A stretch of DNA of 64,000 nt from Mesorhizobium_L sp035547755 (lineage in GTDB: Bacteria; Pseudomonadota; Alphaproteobacteria; Rhizobiales; Rhizobiaceae), in contig DASZUG010000003.1 in NCBI GenBank assembly GCA_035547755.1, forward strand, positions 22,401-86,400, read 5' to 3'. Under the pieces are notes generated by a model. The model saw only the letters and a list, made by a program, of their open reading frames with translations. It had not been told where the DNA came from and ran no database searches. Positions 43,519 through 53,062 of this stretch are shown here, piece after piece. Position numbers and translations under genes: made by a program. Within the stretch, counting starts at the first letter, position 1, and each line of letters opens with the position of its first letter.

Positions 43519-45597
43519 TCATTCGCGACTTTCGAGCAGGAAAAGCGTGCGGCCCTCGACCTTTATTTCGTCAGCGGCAAGCGTCTTGCCCTTGGGCTCG
43601 ATGGCGCCGCTCGAGGTGTCGATCAGCACCTTCCATCCTCCTTTATATGGCTCGGGCAGGGCGAAAGGCATGGCCTCGTAATGCGCGTTGAAGAGCAGCA
43701 GCAGCCTTTCACCCTCGCCGGAAAGCAGGACGGCGAAGGAATGGGTGATCGGCTGTGTCCAATCCGCATCCTCCATGCGCTGACCGTCGGACCGCAGCCA
43801 GCGCACATCCCCCTGGTCGTCCTCGCCCGTCCCACGAAGAAAGCGGCTCTGGCGCAGAAGTGGACGTGTGCGGCGCAGCCGGATAAGGCCGCGCACAAAG
43901 GCCTGGAACGCTTGGTCGCGCTCGCCAATGTCCGTCCAGTGCAACCAGTTCATCTCATTGTCCTGGCAATAGGCATTGTTGTTGCCGCCTTGCGATCGGC
44001 CGTTCTCGTCGCCCATCAGGATCATCGGCGTTCCCTGCGAGAGGAGCAGCGTCGCCAGGATGTTGCGCCGCATCCGGTCGCGCAGGTCGAGGATGCCCTG
44101 GTCCTCGGTCGGGCCCTCCGCACCACAATTCCAGCTCAGATTGTTGTCATGGCCGTCGCGATTGTCTTCCTGGTTCGCTTCATTGTGCTTGTCGTTGTAG
44201 GAAACCAGGTCGGCCAGCGTGAAACCGTCATGGGCGGTGACGAAGTTGATCGTCGCCCAGGGGCGACGGCCCCGCTTCTCGAAGGAACCGGCGGAGCCGA
44301 GCAGATGAGAGGCGAGGTGAGGGGCGGTGCCGTCATCGCCCTTCCAGAAGCCGCGCACCGTGTCGCGGTAACGATCGTTCCATTCCGCCCAGCCAGGCGG
44401 GAAATTGCCGACCTGATAGCCGTCCGGCCCGGTGTCCCATGGCTCGGCGATCATCTTGACCTTGTTCAGCACCGGGTCCTGCCGCACCGCGTCGAAGAAG
44501 ATTGCGTTCTGGTCGAAGGCGGCGCGGTCGCGGCCAAGCGTGCTGGCGAGATCGAAGCGGAAGCCGTCGATATGGCAATCCACGACCCAGTAGCGCAGCG
44601 AATCCATCACCATCTGCAGCACGCGCTGATGGCGAAGGTTGACGTTGTTGCCGCACCCGGTCGTATCGAAATAGTAGCGCGGATCGTCGGCCAGAACGTA
44701 ATAGCTGGCATTGTCGATGCCGCGGAAAGACAGCGTGGGGCCCAACTGATTGCCCTCGGCCGTGTGGTTGTAGACCACGTCCATGATCACTTCGATGCCG
44801 GCTTCGTGCAGGCGGCGGACCATCAGCTTGAATTCGTGGATCGAACTGTTGGGCGACAGATAGCGCGGCGCCGGCGCGAAGAAGCCGATCGTATTGTACC
44901 CCCAATAATTCTTCAGCCCGCGCTCGATCAAATGGCGGTCGTCAAAGAAGGCCTGACAGGGCATCAACTCGATGGCGGTGACGCCGAGCTTTACGAGGTG
45001 ATCGATGACGGCCGGATCGGCCAGGCCGCCGAATGTGCCGCGCAACTGCGAGGGAATATCCTCCTTCAACGCGGTCATTCCCTTCACATGCGCCTCATAG
45101 ATGATCGTCTCCGCCCAGGGCACATGTGGGCGGATGTCGTTGCCCCAGGTGACGGCCGGATCGACGACCACGCATTTCGGCATGACGAAAGCGGAATCAC
45201 GCCGGTCGAACGAAAGGTCCTGCCGCTGGTTGCCGACGCGGTAGCCGAAGGTGGCGTCGTGCCAGTGTATTTCGCCGTGATAGGCGAGGGCATAGGGATC
45301 AAGGAGAAGCTTGTTTGGATTGAAGCGATGGCCGGCCCGCGGCTCATAGGGTCCGTGTACGCGATAGCCGTAGAGTTGACCTGGACGCACGCTCGGCAGA
45401 TAGCCGTGCCAGACTTCGTCCGTATATTCCGGAAGAGCGACGCGTTGTGTTTCGCGCCGCCCGTGAGGGTCGAACAGGCAGAGCTCGACCTTGGTGGCAT
45501 TGGCGGAAAAAAGAGCGAAATTAACGCCTGACCCATCCCACATTGCGCCGAGCGGGAAGGGAGAGCCGGCGGAAACAGCATCGCTTTTTGCGGACAT
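43519..45597 (-). CDS. glgX: Glycogen debranching enzyme
   Basis: The 692-residue GH13_11 isoamylase-type enzyme hydrolyses alpha-1,6 branches. The CBM48 domain (PLGAMWDGSGVNFALFSANA) is followed by VYNHTAEGN, nucleophile D349 (DGFRFDLASTLGRD), acid/base E385 (MIAEPWDTGP) and TAHDGFTLADLVSYNDKHNE. It supplies linear chains to TreY. I start at 45597, the ATG nearest the conserved region; its ribosome-binding site is weak. It is the first gene of the glgX-treZ-malQ-treY series. Confidence 0.94.
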   Translation of the reverse strand: MSAKSDAVSAGSPFPLGAMWDGSGVNFALFSANATKVELCLFDPHGRRETQRVALPEYTDEVWHGYLPSVRPGQLYGYRVHGPYEPRAGHRFNPNKLLLDPYALAYHGEIHWHDATFGYRVGNQRQDLSFDRRDSAFVMPKCVVVDPAVTWGNDIRPHVPWAETIIYEAHVKGMTALKEDIPSQLRGTFGGLADPAVIDHLVKLGVTAIELMPCQAFFDDRHLIERGLKNYWGYNTIGFFAPAPRYLSPNSSIHEFKLMVRRLHEAGIEVIMDVVYNHTAEGNQLGPTLSFRGIDNASYYVLADDPRYYFDTTGCGNNVNLRHQRVLQMVMDSLRYWVVDCHIDGFRFDLASTLGRDRAAFDQNAIFFDAVRQDPVLNKVKMIAEPWDTGPDGYQVGNFPPGWAEWNDRYRDTVRGFWKGDDGTAPHLASHLLGSAGSFEKRGRRPWATINFVTAHDGFTLADLVSYNDKHNEANQEDNRDGHDNNLSWNCGAEGPTEDQGILDLRDRMRRNILATLLLSQGTPMILMGDENGRSQGGNNNAYCQDNEMNWLHWTDIGERDQAFQAFVRGLIRLRRTRPLLRQSRFLRGTGEDDQGDVRWLRSDGQRMEDADWTQPITHSFAVLLSGEGERLLLLFNAHYEAMPFALPEPYKGGWKVLIDTSSGAIEPKGKTLAADEIKVEGRTLFLLESRE

Positions 45598-45772
45598 GAA
45601 ATCTCGTGCAAATATGTGGCAGGCCGCCCGCAGACAAACAGTTTGGCCGGCGCTTGGTTCCTGCTCCCGCTCGATCCAAAAAAAATTTCGCGGCAGCATG
45701 AATTCCGGGGAACCTTCAATGATGTTGCGAGTTCGACTAGCGGCGGAGTGGGAAGATGAAGGGAGGAGACAG

Positions 45773-46072
45773 ATGCTTTCAGGCGGTCAGCCGAACAATG
45801 ACCAATCGGGACGAGACAGGGCCGGAAGAGACAAAACGGACTTGCCAGACCTCACCATCAGCTTCCGAAATGCGCTTGGCGATCGGGCAACCGTCGATTT
45901 GAGCAGTATTTCACCAAGCGAGCGCGAGCAGTTGATCGCGACGCTCCGCAAGGCGGCCATTCAGCCTCATCAGACGCCGCAGGGGGCGGCCAATCGCATC
46001 AAAAGAAAAGAGTGCGATAACGGAGAGCTCTTCCGGTCATGGGCTCTTCGAAGGTGGCGGATCGAAGAGTAG
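45773..46072 (+). CDS. Hypothetical small protein
   Basis: A 99-residue protein, N-terminally hydrophilic, with a central stretch TISFRNALGDRATVDLSSIS followed by SEREQLIATLRKAA. GGGAGGA lies six bases before the ATG at 45773, which favours this start over the longer frame running antisense to glgX. No family is recognised. It is divergent from glgX and convergent with the CoA ligase. Confidence 0.55.
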   Translation: MLSGGQPNNDQSGRDRAGRDKTDLPDLTISFRNALGDRATVDLSSISPSEREQLIATLRKAAIQPHQTPQGAANRIKRKECDNGELFRSWALRRWRIEE

Positions 46073-46106
46073 CCGAAGGTAATTCGCCACAGGCTTCTGG
46101 ATTGGC

Positions 46107-47732
46107 TCAATCCGGCCTTTCGGATCGCAACCGGAAGCGCTGGATTTTGCCTGTCTGCGTCTTCGGCAGCGCGTCCAGGAACTTCACGGAACGCGGATAT
46201 TTGTAGGGCGCGATCGTGGCCTTCACATGGTCCTGCAGGCGTTTGGCCATGGATTCGTCTCGGGTCGCCCCCTCTGCCAGCACGACATAGGCCTCGACGA
46301 TCTGGCCGCGGTCGGGATCGGGCGCGCCGATGATGGCGCATTCCGCCACGTCGGGATGCGAGAGCAATGCCGCCTCGACCTCGGGACCGGCGATATTGTA
46401 GCCAGCGCTTACGATCATGTCGTCGGAACGGGCGGCGAAGTGGAAGAATCCATCCTCGTCCTGCATGAATGAATCGCCCGTGATGTTCCAGCCGTCGCGG
46501 ACATAGGCACGCTGGCGCTCATCGGCCATGTAGCGGCAGCCGGTCGGCCCGCGCACGGCAAGTCGCCCGATCGTGCCACGGGGCAGTTCGTTCATATCTT
46601 CGTCGACGATGCGCGCCTCGTAGCCGGTGACGGGTTTGCCGGTGGAGCCTGGTCTGCGGTCATCGAAGCGGTTGGAAATGAAGATGTGCAGCATTTCGGT
46701 GGAGCCGATGCCGTCAAGGATCGGTTTTCCCGTCTTTGCCGTCCATTCCGCGAAGACGGGTGCAGGCAGGGTTTCTCCGGCCGATATCGCAACGCGCAGC
46801 GACGAGAGATCGGCGCCTTCGTCCAGCGCCTTGAGCATGGCGCGATAGGCGGTAGGGGCGGTGAAGGTGATGGTCGCCTTGTAGGTTTCGATGATGTGGA
46901 TCATGTTCGGCGGGGTCGCCTGTTCGAGGAGCGTTGCCGTCGCGCCGAAACGCAGGGGGAAGATCGCCAGTCCGCCAAGGCCGAAGGTGAAGGCAAGCGG
47001 CGGCGAGCCGACGAATACATCGTCGGGCGTGACGTTCAATATTTCTCTGCCATAGGCATCGGCGATGATCAGCAGGTCGCGATGGAAATGCATGGTCGCC
47101 TTCGGCACGCCCGTGGTGCCGGAGGTGAAGCCGAGCAGGGCGACGTCGTCACGCCCTGTCCGGACAGCGTCGAAATGGACGGACTTGTCGAGCGCGGCGC
47201 GGTCGAGTTCCGCATCGTGATTGGCCGTGCCGTCGAAGCCGATCACTTTCTTCAGGAACCGGCTTTCCTTAGCGCAGGCGATCATCTCGTCCATCAGACG
47301 CGTGTCCGAGAGCGCCAGCGAGATTTCAGCCTTGTCGACGATCTTGGCGAGTTCGCCGGCACGCAGCATCGGCATCGTGTTGACGACGACCGCGCCGGCC
47401 TTGGTGGCGGCGAGCCAGCACGCGACCATAGCCGGATTGTTGGCCGAGCGGATCAGGATGCGGTTGCCCGGCCTGACGCCGAAATCTTCGACAAGGGCGT
47501 GCGCCAGCCTGTTCGTCCAGTCGGAAAGTTCCTTGTAGGTGCGGCGCCTCCCATTGCCGATGAGGGCCGTGCGATCGCCGAAACCTCTGTCGACCAGCCT
47601 GTCGGTCAATTCGACGGCGGCATTGAGTTGATCCGGATAGTCGAAACCATCGAGCAGGAAATCCGGCCATTGATGCCGTGGAGGAAGATTGTCGCGTGTG
47701 AAGGTGTCGATATGGGCTGACGGTCCAAGCAT
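46107..47732 (-). CDS. Benzoate/2-aminobenzoate-CoA ligase family protein
   Basis: The 541-residue ANL ligase starts at MLGPSAHIDTFTRDNLPP, typical of the 2-aminobenzoate- and benzoate-CoA ligase group (WPDFLLDGFDYPDQLNAA). The AMP motif is GFTSGTTGVPKAT, with GIGSTEMLHIFISNR, the hinge DDMIVSAGYNIAGPEVE and the C-terminal Lys in KTQTGKIQRF. It activates an aromatic acid to its CoA thioester in the cytoplasm. The fused monooxygenase/reductase at 55889 makes 2-aminobenzoate the best substrate guess. A shared operator-like motif lies upstream, at 47900. Confidence 0.85.
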   Translation of the reverse strand: MLGPSAHIDTFTRDNLPPRHQWPDFLLDGFDYPDQLNAAVELTDRLVDRGFGDRTALIGNGRRRTYKELSDWTNRLAHALVEDFGVRPGNRILIRSANNPAMVACWLAATKAGAVVVNTMPMLRAGELAKIVDKAEISLALSDTRLMDEMIACAKESRFLKKVIGFDGTANHDAELDRAALDKSVHFDAVRTGRDDVALLGFTSGTTGVPKATMHFHRDLLIIADAYGREILNVTPDDVFVGSPPLAFTFGLGGLAIFPLRFGATATLLEQATPPNMIHIIETYKATITFTAPTAYRAMLKALDEGADLSSLRVAISAGETLPAPVFAEWTAKTGKPILDGIGSTEMLHIFISNRFDDRRPGSTGKPVTGYEARIVDEDMNELPRGTIGRLAVRGPTGCRYMADERQRAYVRDGWNITGDSFMQDEDGFFHFAARSDDMIVSAGYNIAGPEVEAALLSHPDVAECAIIGAPDPDRGQIVEAYVVLAEGATRDESMAKRLQDHVKATIAPYKYPRSVKFLDALPKTQTGKIQRFRLRSERPD

Positions 47733-47899
47733 CCTGCGGCGTTCCTCCGTATGCTGTGGCGGGAAGATCTTCGTGCGCTGTCCGGGCAATCGCCCGGAAT
47801 CGCAACGCGTGGGGCATGCATCTCCTCCACGCCGGGACCTGTATTGGCGCGCAAAGCCTCCCCTTCCCGACCGGTACGGGAGCATGGCACCGCCCTGAA

Positions 47900-47918
47900 A
47901 TTGTTTCAAGCCTAAACT
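47900..47918 (-). promoter_or_regulatory. Shared 19-bp motif, site A (ligase side)
   Basis: On the minus strand the site reads AGTTTAGGCTTGAAACAAT, 168 bases upstream of the ligase start. It matches site B and site C at 15 of 19 positions each. Confidence 0.6.
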
Positions 47919-48016
47919 TTTTTGGCCGGGTGTACGGCTTGCGAAGGCCACCGTCATCGCCATGCCGAACGCCATGGTCCATGCCCAGCAATCGTGTTGA
48001 CAGGCCGAGGGAATTC

Positions 48017-48035
48017 ATTTTAAGTTTGAAATAAT
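48017..48035 (+). promoter_or_regulatory. Shared 19-bp motif, site B (transporter side)
   Basis: The site reads ATTTTAAGTTTGAAATAAT and matches site C at 16 of 19 positions. It lies about 270 bases before the transporter binding-protein gene. The core TTTAAGnTTrAAA is a rough inverted repeat, as expected for a dimeric regulator. Confidence 0.62.
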
Positions 48036-48303
48036 CTCGCAAGCCAGGAAGTACCGGGCCGCCCATCGATTAAAGGTGCAGTACAGCGATCGCGAATGGT
48101 TGTCTCTCTACATCCTCATGTTGCCCGGTGGAAACGGCAAGGCCATGGACGCGAGATCAACAAGGGGAACCTAAATGAGCGATTTCGGCAGCAAGAGAAC
48201 ATGTCCGCAAAGGCAGGCCATCGCCTTTTAGCGCAAGCATCCGTCAATTTCCTTGCGGCGGAGATGAGAACGCCGCCGTTCATTGCTTCTGGTGGAGGAC
48301 ATC

Positions 48304-49458
48304 GTGAAGATTTTTGCTCTTAGCGCAGCGGCCCTGATGGGCCTGTCCATGGCGGCGACTTCCGCGCGCGCGGACATAACCGTCGGCTTCGTGACATCGT
48401 TGAGTGGCCCGGGCGCCTCTATCGGCGTCCTCTACGACAAGGGGATGAAGGCGGCCTATGCCTACCAAAGCAAGGTCGGCGGCGAGAATATCAAGCTCAT
48501 CAAGCTTGACGACGGTTCCGACCCCGCCTCGGCTACCCAGGACGCGCGCAAGCTTATCCAGCAGGATCACGTCGATATCCTGATCGGGACCGCGACCGCT
48601 CCGTCCACCAACGCCATGATGGCGGTGGCGAACGAATTGAAGGTTCCGTTCATCGCGGTCTCGCCGGTCAATATCAAGCCTCCCAAGGAAGGACACCTCT
48701 GGGGCGTTGCCGTGCCGCAGACGCCGGCGCTGATGGTCAAGGTCATCGCCGACCGCATGAAGCGCGAAGGCATCAAGACCGCGGGCTACATCGGCTTCTC
48801 CGACGCGTGGGGAGACTTGGTCTATAATGGCGCTATCGCGGCCGAAAAGGAGGGTGACCCGAAGATCCTTACCAACGAACGCTTCGCCCGCACCGACACG
48901 AGCGTGACGGCGCAGGCTTTGAAGGTGATCGCCGCTCATCCCGACGGCTTCCTCGACGGCGGTTCGGCCACCCAGGCAGCGCTGCCTCTCCTCGAACTTC
49001 GCAAGCTTGGCTACAAGGGGCCCTTCTACGGAACGCCTGCCATGCTCAACAAGGACTTCGTGCGCGTCGGCGGCAAGGCCGTCGAAGGCGTGCAGGTTTC
49101 GGCGGGACCGGTGATCGTCACCGACCAGCTGCCGGCGGACCATTTTTCCAAGAAGATCGGCACAGAGTTCCACAAGATCTTCGACAAGGTCAACGGCGGA
49201 GAGGCGGATGATGGATTTTCCGGCTATTCGTTCGACGGCTGGCTCATCTTCCTCAATGCCGCCGAGAAGGCGCTGACGCATGCCAAGCCCGGCACGCCCG
49301 AATTTCATCAGGCTCTGATGGACGGAATCTATGCGACCAAGAGCCTGGCCGGCGTCCACTCCATTTACAATTTCACCCCGAAATCCGCATACGGCGTCGA
49401 CGAGCGCAGCCTCGTGGTGGTCAAGCTCGTTGATGGAAAATGGGTCTATCAGCCCTGA
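48304..49458 (+). CDS. Branched-chain-type ABC transporter substrate-binding protein
   Basis: The 384-residue periplasmic protein has a signal peptide (KIFALSAAALMGLSMAATSARA, cleaved before DITVGF). The type I periplasmic-binding fold is seen in VGFVTSLSGPGASIGVLYDK and ILIGTATAPSTNAMM. Binding proteins of this class in aromatic loci bind aromatic acids; the ligand here is presumably the ligase substrate. The GTG at 48304 has GGAGG upstream. It heads a six-gene plus-strand series. Confidence 0.9.
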   Translation: MKIFALSAAALMGLSMAATSARADITVGFVTSLSGPGASIGVLYDKGMKAAYAYQSKVGGENIKLIKLDDGSDPASATQDARKLIQQDHVDILIGTATAPSTNAMMAVANELKVPFIAVSPVNIKPPKEGHLWGVAVPQTPALMVKVIADRMKREGIKTAGYIGFSDAWGDLVYNGAIAAEKEGDPKILTNERFARTDTSVTAQALKVIAAHPDGFLDGGSATQAALPLLELRKLGYKGPFYGTPAMLNKDFVRVGGKAVEGVQVSAGPVIVTDQLPADHFSKKIGTEFHKIFDKVNGGEADDGFSGYSFDGWLIFLNAAEKALTHAKPGTPEFHQALMDGIYATKSLAGVHSIYNFTPKSAYGVDERSLVVVKLVDGKWVYQP

Positions 49459-49497
49459 ATTGAACCGGCGATCCATTCGCGGGAATTGTGAGATCTG

Positions 49498-50541
49498 ATG
49501 AACGCGCAGATTGCCGCCATCCTGACCTTGGACGGCATTGCTACAGGAGCGATCTATGTTCTGATCGCCCTCGGCTTTGTCCTCATCTTCGCGGTCACGA
49601 GGGTCATTTTCGTCCCCTTTGGCGACATAGCGGCGTTCACGGCCCTCACGCTCGCCGCTCTGGAGACGAAGCATCTGCCGGGGACCGTGGGCCTCGTCGC
49701 CGCGCTCGCGGTGCTCGCCACGCTGATGGAAATCGGATCGCATCTGCGCGCGGGAACATATGAGCAAATACCGCGCGCGCTGCTCTTCTATCTGGTACTG
49801 CCGTTGATCCCGGCGGCGGCGGTTTATTTCACTGCGGGCACGCTTTTGCCCACACCGCTTCGCCTGGCGCTCGCGCTCGCGCTCATCATGCCGGTTTCGC
49901 CGCTGCTTGATCGCGTGGTCTTCCGGCCGATCGCCGACGGCACGGTGCTTCTCCTGCTGACCGTCGCGGTGGCGCTGCATTTCGCATTGGTCGGGCTTGG
50001 GCTGCTTTTTTTCGGCCCCGAGGGCGTGCGGACGCAGAGCCTCGTGGATTACACCCTGATGCTCGGCAACATTCCGGTTTCTGGGCAGGCGATCCTTGTC
50101 GTCGGCGCCGCAATCGTCTTCAGCGGCCTGCTTTTCCTTTTCTTCGAGTTTACGTTGTCGGGAAAATCGCTGCAGGCGACCTCGATCAACCGCGTTGGCG
50201 CCCGCCTGATGGGCATCCGGCCGGAGCGCGCCGGGACCGTCGCCTATCTGCTTGGGTCTCTGCTCGCCGGCGTATCGGGCATCCTGATTTCAGCCGACAA
50301 CACCATCTTCTACGATTCGGGCTTCCTGATCGGCCTGAAGGCGTTCGTCGGAGCGATCATCGGCGGGCTCGTGAGCTTCCCGGTGACGGCGCTCGGCTCG
50401 ATGCTGGTCGGCATTCTGGAGAGCTTCGCCGCTTTCCAGAGCAGCGCCTTCAAGGAAGTGATCGTCTTCTCGATCCTGATCCCGGTCTTGCTGTGGCGTT
50501 CCTATACTTTCGCGCATTCCGAGGAGGATATCGACGAATGA
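49498..50541 (+). CDS. Branched-chain-type ABC transporter permease (LivH-like)
   Basis: The 347-residue inner-membrane permease starts QIAAILTLDGIATGAIYVLI and has about eight to nine helices, ending with KAFVGAIIGGLVSFPVTALG and the LivH-type VGILESFAAF. An unusual insert around residues 80-130 (GTYEQIPRALLFYLVLPLIP) adds extra helices compared with the typical length of about 290. Its stop overlaps the next start as ATGA. Confidence 0.9.
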   Translation: MNAQIAAILTLDGIATGAIYVLIALGFVLIFAVTRVIFVPFGDIAAFTALTLAALETKHLPGTVGLVAALAVLATLMEIGSHLRAGTYEQIPRALLFYLVLPLIPAAAVYFTAGTLLPTPLRLALALALIMPVSPLLDRVVFRPIADGTVLLLLTVAVALHFALVGLGLLFFGPEGVRTQSLVDYTLMLGNIPVSGQAILVVGAAIVFSGLLFLFFEFTLSGKSLQATSINRVGARLMGIRPERAGTVAYLLGSLLAGVSGILISADNTIFYDSGFLIGLKAFVGAIIGGLVSFPVTALGSMLVGILESFAAFQSSAFKEVIVFSILIPVLLWRSYTFAHSEEDIDE

Positions 50542-52307
50542 GCGCGCGCCAATTGCGCCTGCTTGCGGCGGCCGTCGTCATCCTCCTCGCGGCCGCGCCG
50601 CTCTATCTGGCGCCGTTTTCCATAACGCTGCTCAATTATATCGGGGTTTATGCTCTCGTCGCGCTCGGCCTCGTGTTGATGACGGGCGTGGGCGGCATGG
50701 TGTCCTTCGGACAGGCCTCCTTCATGGGCATCGCCGCCTATTCGACCGCTTGGGCCTCCGCGATCATGGGCTATTCGCCATGGCTCGGCCTGTTGCTGGC
50801 GCTGGTGATGACCGGCATCGTCGCGGCAATTCTCGGCGGCGTGACCTTGCGGCTGCACGGGCACTTCCTGTCGCTGAGCACGATCGCATGGGGGCTGGCG
50901 ATCTATTTCACCTTCGGCAATGTCGACGGGCTCGGCCATTTCAGTGGCATAATGGCGATTCCCCCCGTTTCCATCGGCTCGCTGAAGCTCCTCGGCAGCA
51001 ACCAGATCTATTTCCTCATCTGGTTCATCCTGCTGATGGCGATGCTGCTTTCCTACAATCTTCTGAACTCGCGCGAAGGCCGGGCGATGCTTGCCTTGCG
51101 CGGCGGGAATGCGATGGTGGAATCGCTCGGCATCAGCGCTTTCCGCATCAAGCTCGTGACCTTCGTCATAGCGGCGCTTCTGGCAGCTTTCGCCGGCTGG
51201 CTCTATGCCCACATGAACCGCTTCGTCAGCCCGTCGCCCTTCGACGTGACGATGGGCATCGAATTCCTGATGATGGCGATGCTCGGCGGTTCCGGCTATC
51301 TCCTCGGGGCCGTCGTCGGCTCGGCGCTCATCACCTTTCTGAAGAACGGCGTTCAGGACTATCTGCCGCTGATCGCCCCGAATGCCGCCGGGCAGCTCGA
51401 AATCGTGGTTTTCTCGGCTCTCTTCATCCTGTTCCTGCAATATGCCCGCGAGGGCATCGTCCCCTTCATCGCCGGCTGGCTGCCCGAACCGAAGCGGACG
51501 CCGCCGGTGGCCACCGAGCCGCTGCCGCGCCGCGCCCAGCCGCAGGCCGACCAGATCCTCCTGACGGTCGAAGGCGCGACGCGCCGTTTCGGCGGCCTGC
51601 TTGCCGTGAACGATGTGAGCTTCGAACTGAAGTCGGGGGAAATCCTTGCCCTTATCGGTCCGAATGGCGCCGGCAAGAGCACGATGTTCAACGTCCTGAC
51701 CGGCGCGCTCCGCGCAAGCGCCGGACGCATCACCTTCGCCGGCAACGACATCACGCGTGCGCCGCAGCGCAATATCGCTAAGGAGGGCGTCGCCCGGACG
51801 TTCCAGCATGTGAAGCTGCGGCCGAGGATGTCGCTCCTCGACAACGTCCTTTTGGGCGCCTACTCGCGCACGCGCTCCGGCTTTTTCGCCGGCGCGCTCG
51901 GCCTCGACCGCCGCGAGGAACGCCAGGCGCGCTATGAGGCCATGCAGCAGCTGAAACGCGTTGGCCTCGGCGACCGCCCGTTCGAGCTGGCGGGCAATCT
52001 GCCTCTCGGCAACCAGCGGGTTCTGGAGATCGCGCGCGCGCTCGCGGCCGATCCGGTTCTTCTTGTGCTCGATGAGCCCGCCGCCGGCCTCAGGCGTCTG
52101 GAAAAGCGCGCGCTCGCCGATCTCTTGCGCTCGCTCAGGAAAGAAGGGCTGACGATCCTCCTCGTCGAACACGACATGGAGTTCGTTATGAACCTCGTCG
52201 ACCGCATCGTCGTGATGGAATTCGGCTGCAAGCTCTGCGAAGGCAATCCGGAAGAGGTCCGCGACGACGAGCGGGTGCAGGAAGCCTATCTGGGAAGCGT
52301 AGCCTGA
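50538..52307 (+). CDS. Fused ABC permease (LivM-like) and ATPase (LivG-like)
   Basis: The 589-residue protein joins a LivM-type permease (about 1-330, with VGGMVSFGQASFMGIAAYS) to a LivG-type ATPase (about 350-589). The ATPase has Walker A GPNGAGKST, Walker B LLVLDEPAAGL and EHD in the H-loop. Its signature is LPLGNQR rather than LS(Y/G)GQ, a variant seen in this family. A Pro/Arg-rich linker (PEPKRTPPVATEPLPRR) joins the parts. Confidence 0.92.
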   Translation: MSARQLRLLAAAVVILLAAAPLYLAPFSITLLNYIGVYALVALGLVLMTGVGGMVSFGQASFMGIAAYSTAWASAIMGYSPWLGLLLALVMTGIVAAILGGVTLRLHGHFLSLSTIAWGLAIYFTFGNVDGLGHFSGIMAIPPVSIGSLKLLGSNQIYFLIWFILLMAMLLSYNLLNSREGRAMLALRGGNAMVESLGISAFRIKLVTFVIAALLAAFAGWLYAHMNRFVSPSPFDVTMGIEFLMMAMLGGSGYLLGAVVGSALITFLKNGVQDYLPLIAPNAAGQLEIVVFSALFILFLQYAREGIVPFIAGWLPEPKRTPPVATEPLPRRAQPQADQILLTVEGATRRFGGLLAVNDVSFELKSGEILALIGPNGAGKSTMFNVLTGALRASAGRITFAGNDITRAPQRNIAKEGVARTFQHVKLRPRMSLLDNVLLGAYSRTRSGFFAGALGLDRREERQARYEAMQQLKRVGLGDRPFELAGNLPLGNQRVLEIARALAADPVLLVLDEPAAGLRRLEKRALADLLRSLRKEGLTILLVEHDMEFVMNLVDRIVVMEFGCKLCEGNPEEVRDDERVQEAYLGSVA

Positions 52308-53047
52308 TGCCGCTCTTGTCCGTCGAGAATGTTGGTGTTTCCTATGGCAAGGCCGAGGCCGTGAGGGATGTTTCGCTGCACGTCGAGAAGGGGCAGATCG
52401 TGACGGTCATCGGCCCCAATGGCGCCGGCAAGACAAGCCTGCTGACCGCGCTGATGGGACTGAGGCGGTCGTCCGGCCATGTCCGGTTCGACGGCGAGGA
52501 TGTCTCCCGCCTCGATGTCGAGGGCCGCGTCGAGATGGGGCTGTGCCTGGTACCGGAGGGGAGGGAGCTTTTCGGCGGGCTGTCCGTCTATGACAATCTC
52601 CTGCTTGGCGCTTACAGCCGCCACGGCGACAGTCAGGAGATCAAGCAGGACATGGGCGAGGTCTTTCGCCGCTTCCCGCGCCTCGACGAGCGCCGGTCGC
52701 AGAAGGCTTCGACGTTGTCCGGCGGCGAGCGGCAGATGCTGGCGCTCGGCCGTGCGCTGATGGCCAAGCCCCGGCTTCTGATGCTCGACGAGCCGAGCCT
52801 GGGGCTCGCTCCGCTGATCATCCGCGAAATCTTCCGCATCATTGCATCGTTGCGGGAACTCGGCGTCTCTATCCTGCTGGTCGAGCAGAACGCCAAGGCC
52901 GCCCTCGATACGGCCGATTTCGGCTATGTCATGGAAACGGGCGAGATCACCCATTCCGGCCCGGCGGGAGAACTGATGCATGACCCGCGCCTCATCTCCA
53001 CCTATCTCGGCGGTTTCGAAGGGGAAACGCCGCGCGCGGCGCTTTAG
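52307..53047 (+). CDS. Branched-chain-type ABC transporter ATPase (LivF-like)
   Basis: The 246-residue ATPase has Walker A GPNGAGKTS, signature LSGGERQML, Walker B LLMLDEPSLGL and H-loop LLVEQN, the LivF pattern. It pairs with the LivG half of the upstream fusion. The start overlaps the preceding stop (TGATG). Confidence 0.93.
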   Translation: MPLLSVENVGVSYGKAEAVRDVSLHVEKGQIVTVIGPNGAGKTSLLTALMGLRRSSGHVRFDGEDVSRLDVEGRVEMGLCLVPEGRELFGGLSVYDNLLLGAYSRHGDSQEIKQDMGEVFRRFPRLDERRSQKASTLSGGERQMLALGRALMAKPRLLMLDEPSLGLAPLIIREIFRIIASLRELGVSILLVEQNAKAALDTADFGYVMETGEITHSGPAGELMHDPRLISTYLGGFEGETPRAAL

Positions 53048-53062
53048 ACATGGCCTAGTCTC

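Larger units (their letters stand above)
47733..48303. other. Divergent promoter region of ligase and transporter
   Basis: The 571 bases separate the minus-strand ligase from the plus-strand transporter operon. They contain two copies of a 19-bp motif (47900-47918 and 48017-48035). At 48175-48231 an 18-codon frame (MSDFGSKRTCPQRQAIAF) follows AAGGGGAAC; it could be a leader peptide but is unsupported otherwise. No larger gene is evident. Confidence 0.55.

Noticed and set aside
43330..45531. A 733-codon plus-strand open frame antisense to glgX
   Set aside because: It is a shadow of glgX, whose catalytic residues are all intact.
47885..47903. TGGCAC resembling the -24 part of a sigma-54 promoter
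   Set aside because: The matching -12 TTGC element is not at the required spacing.
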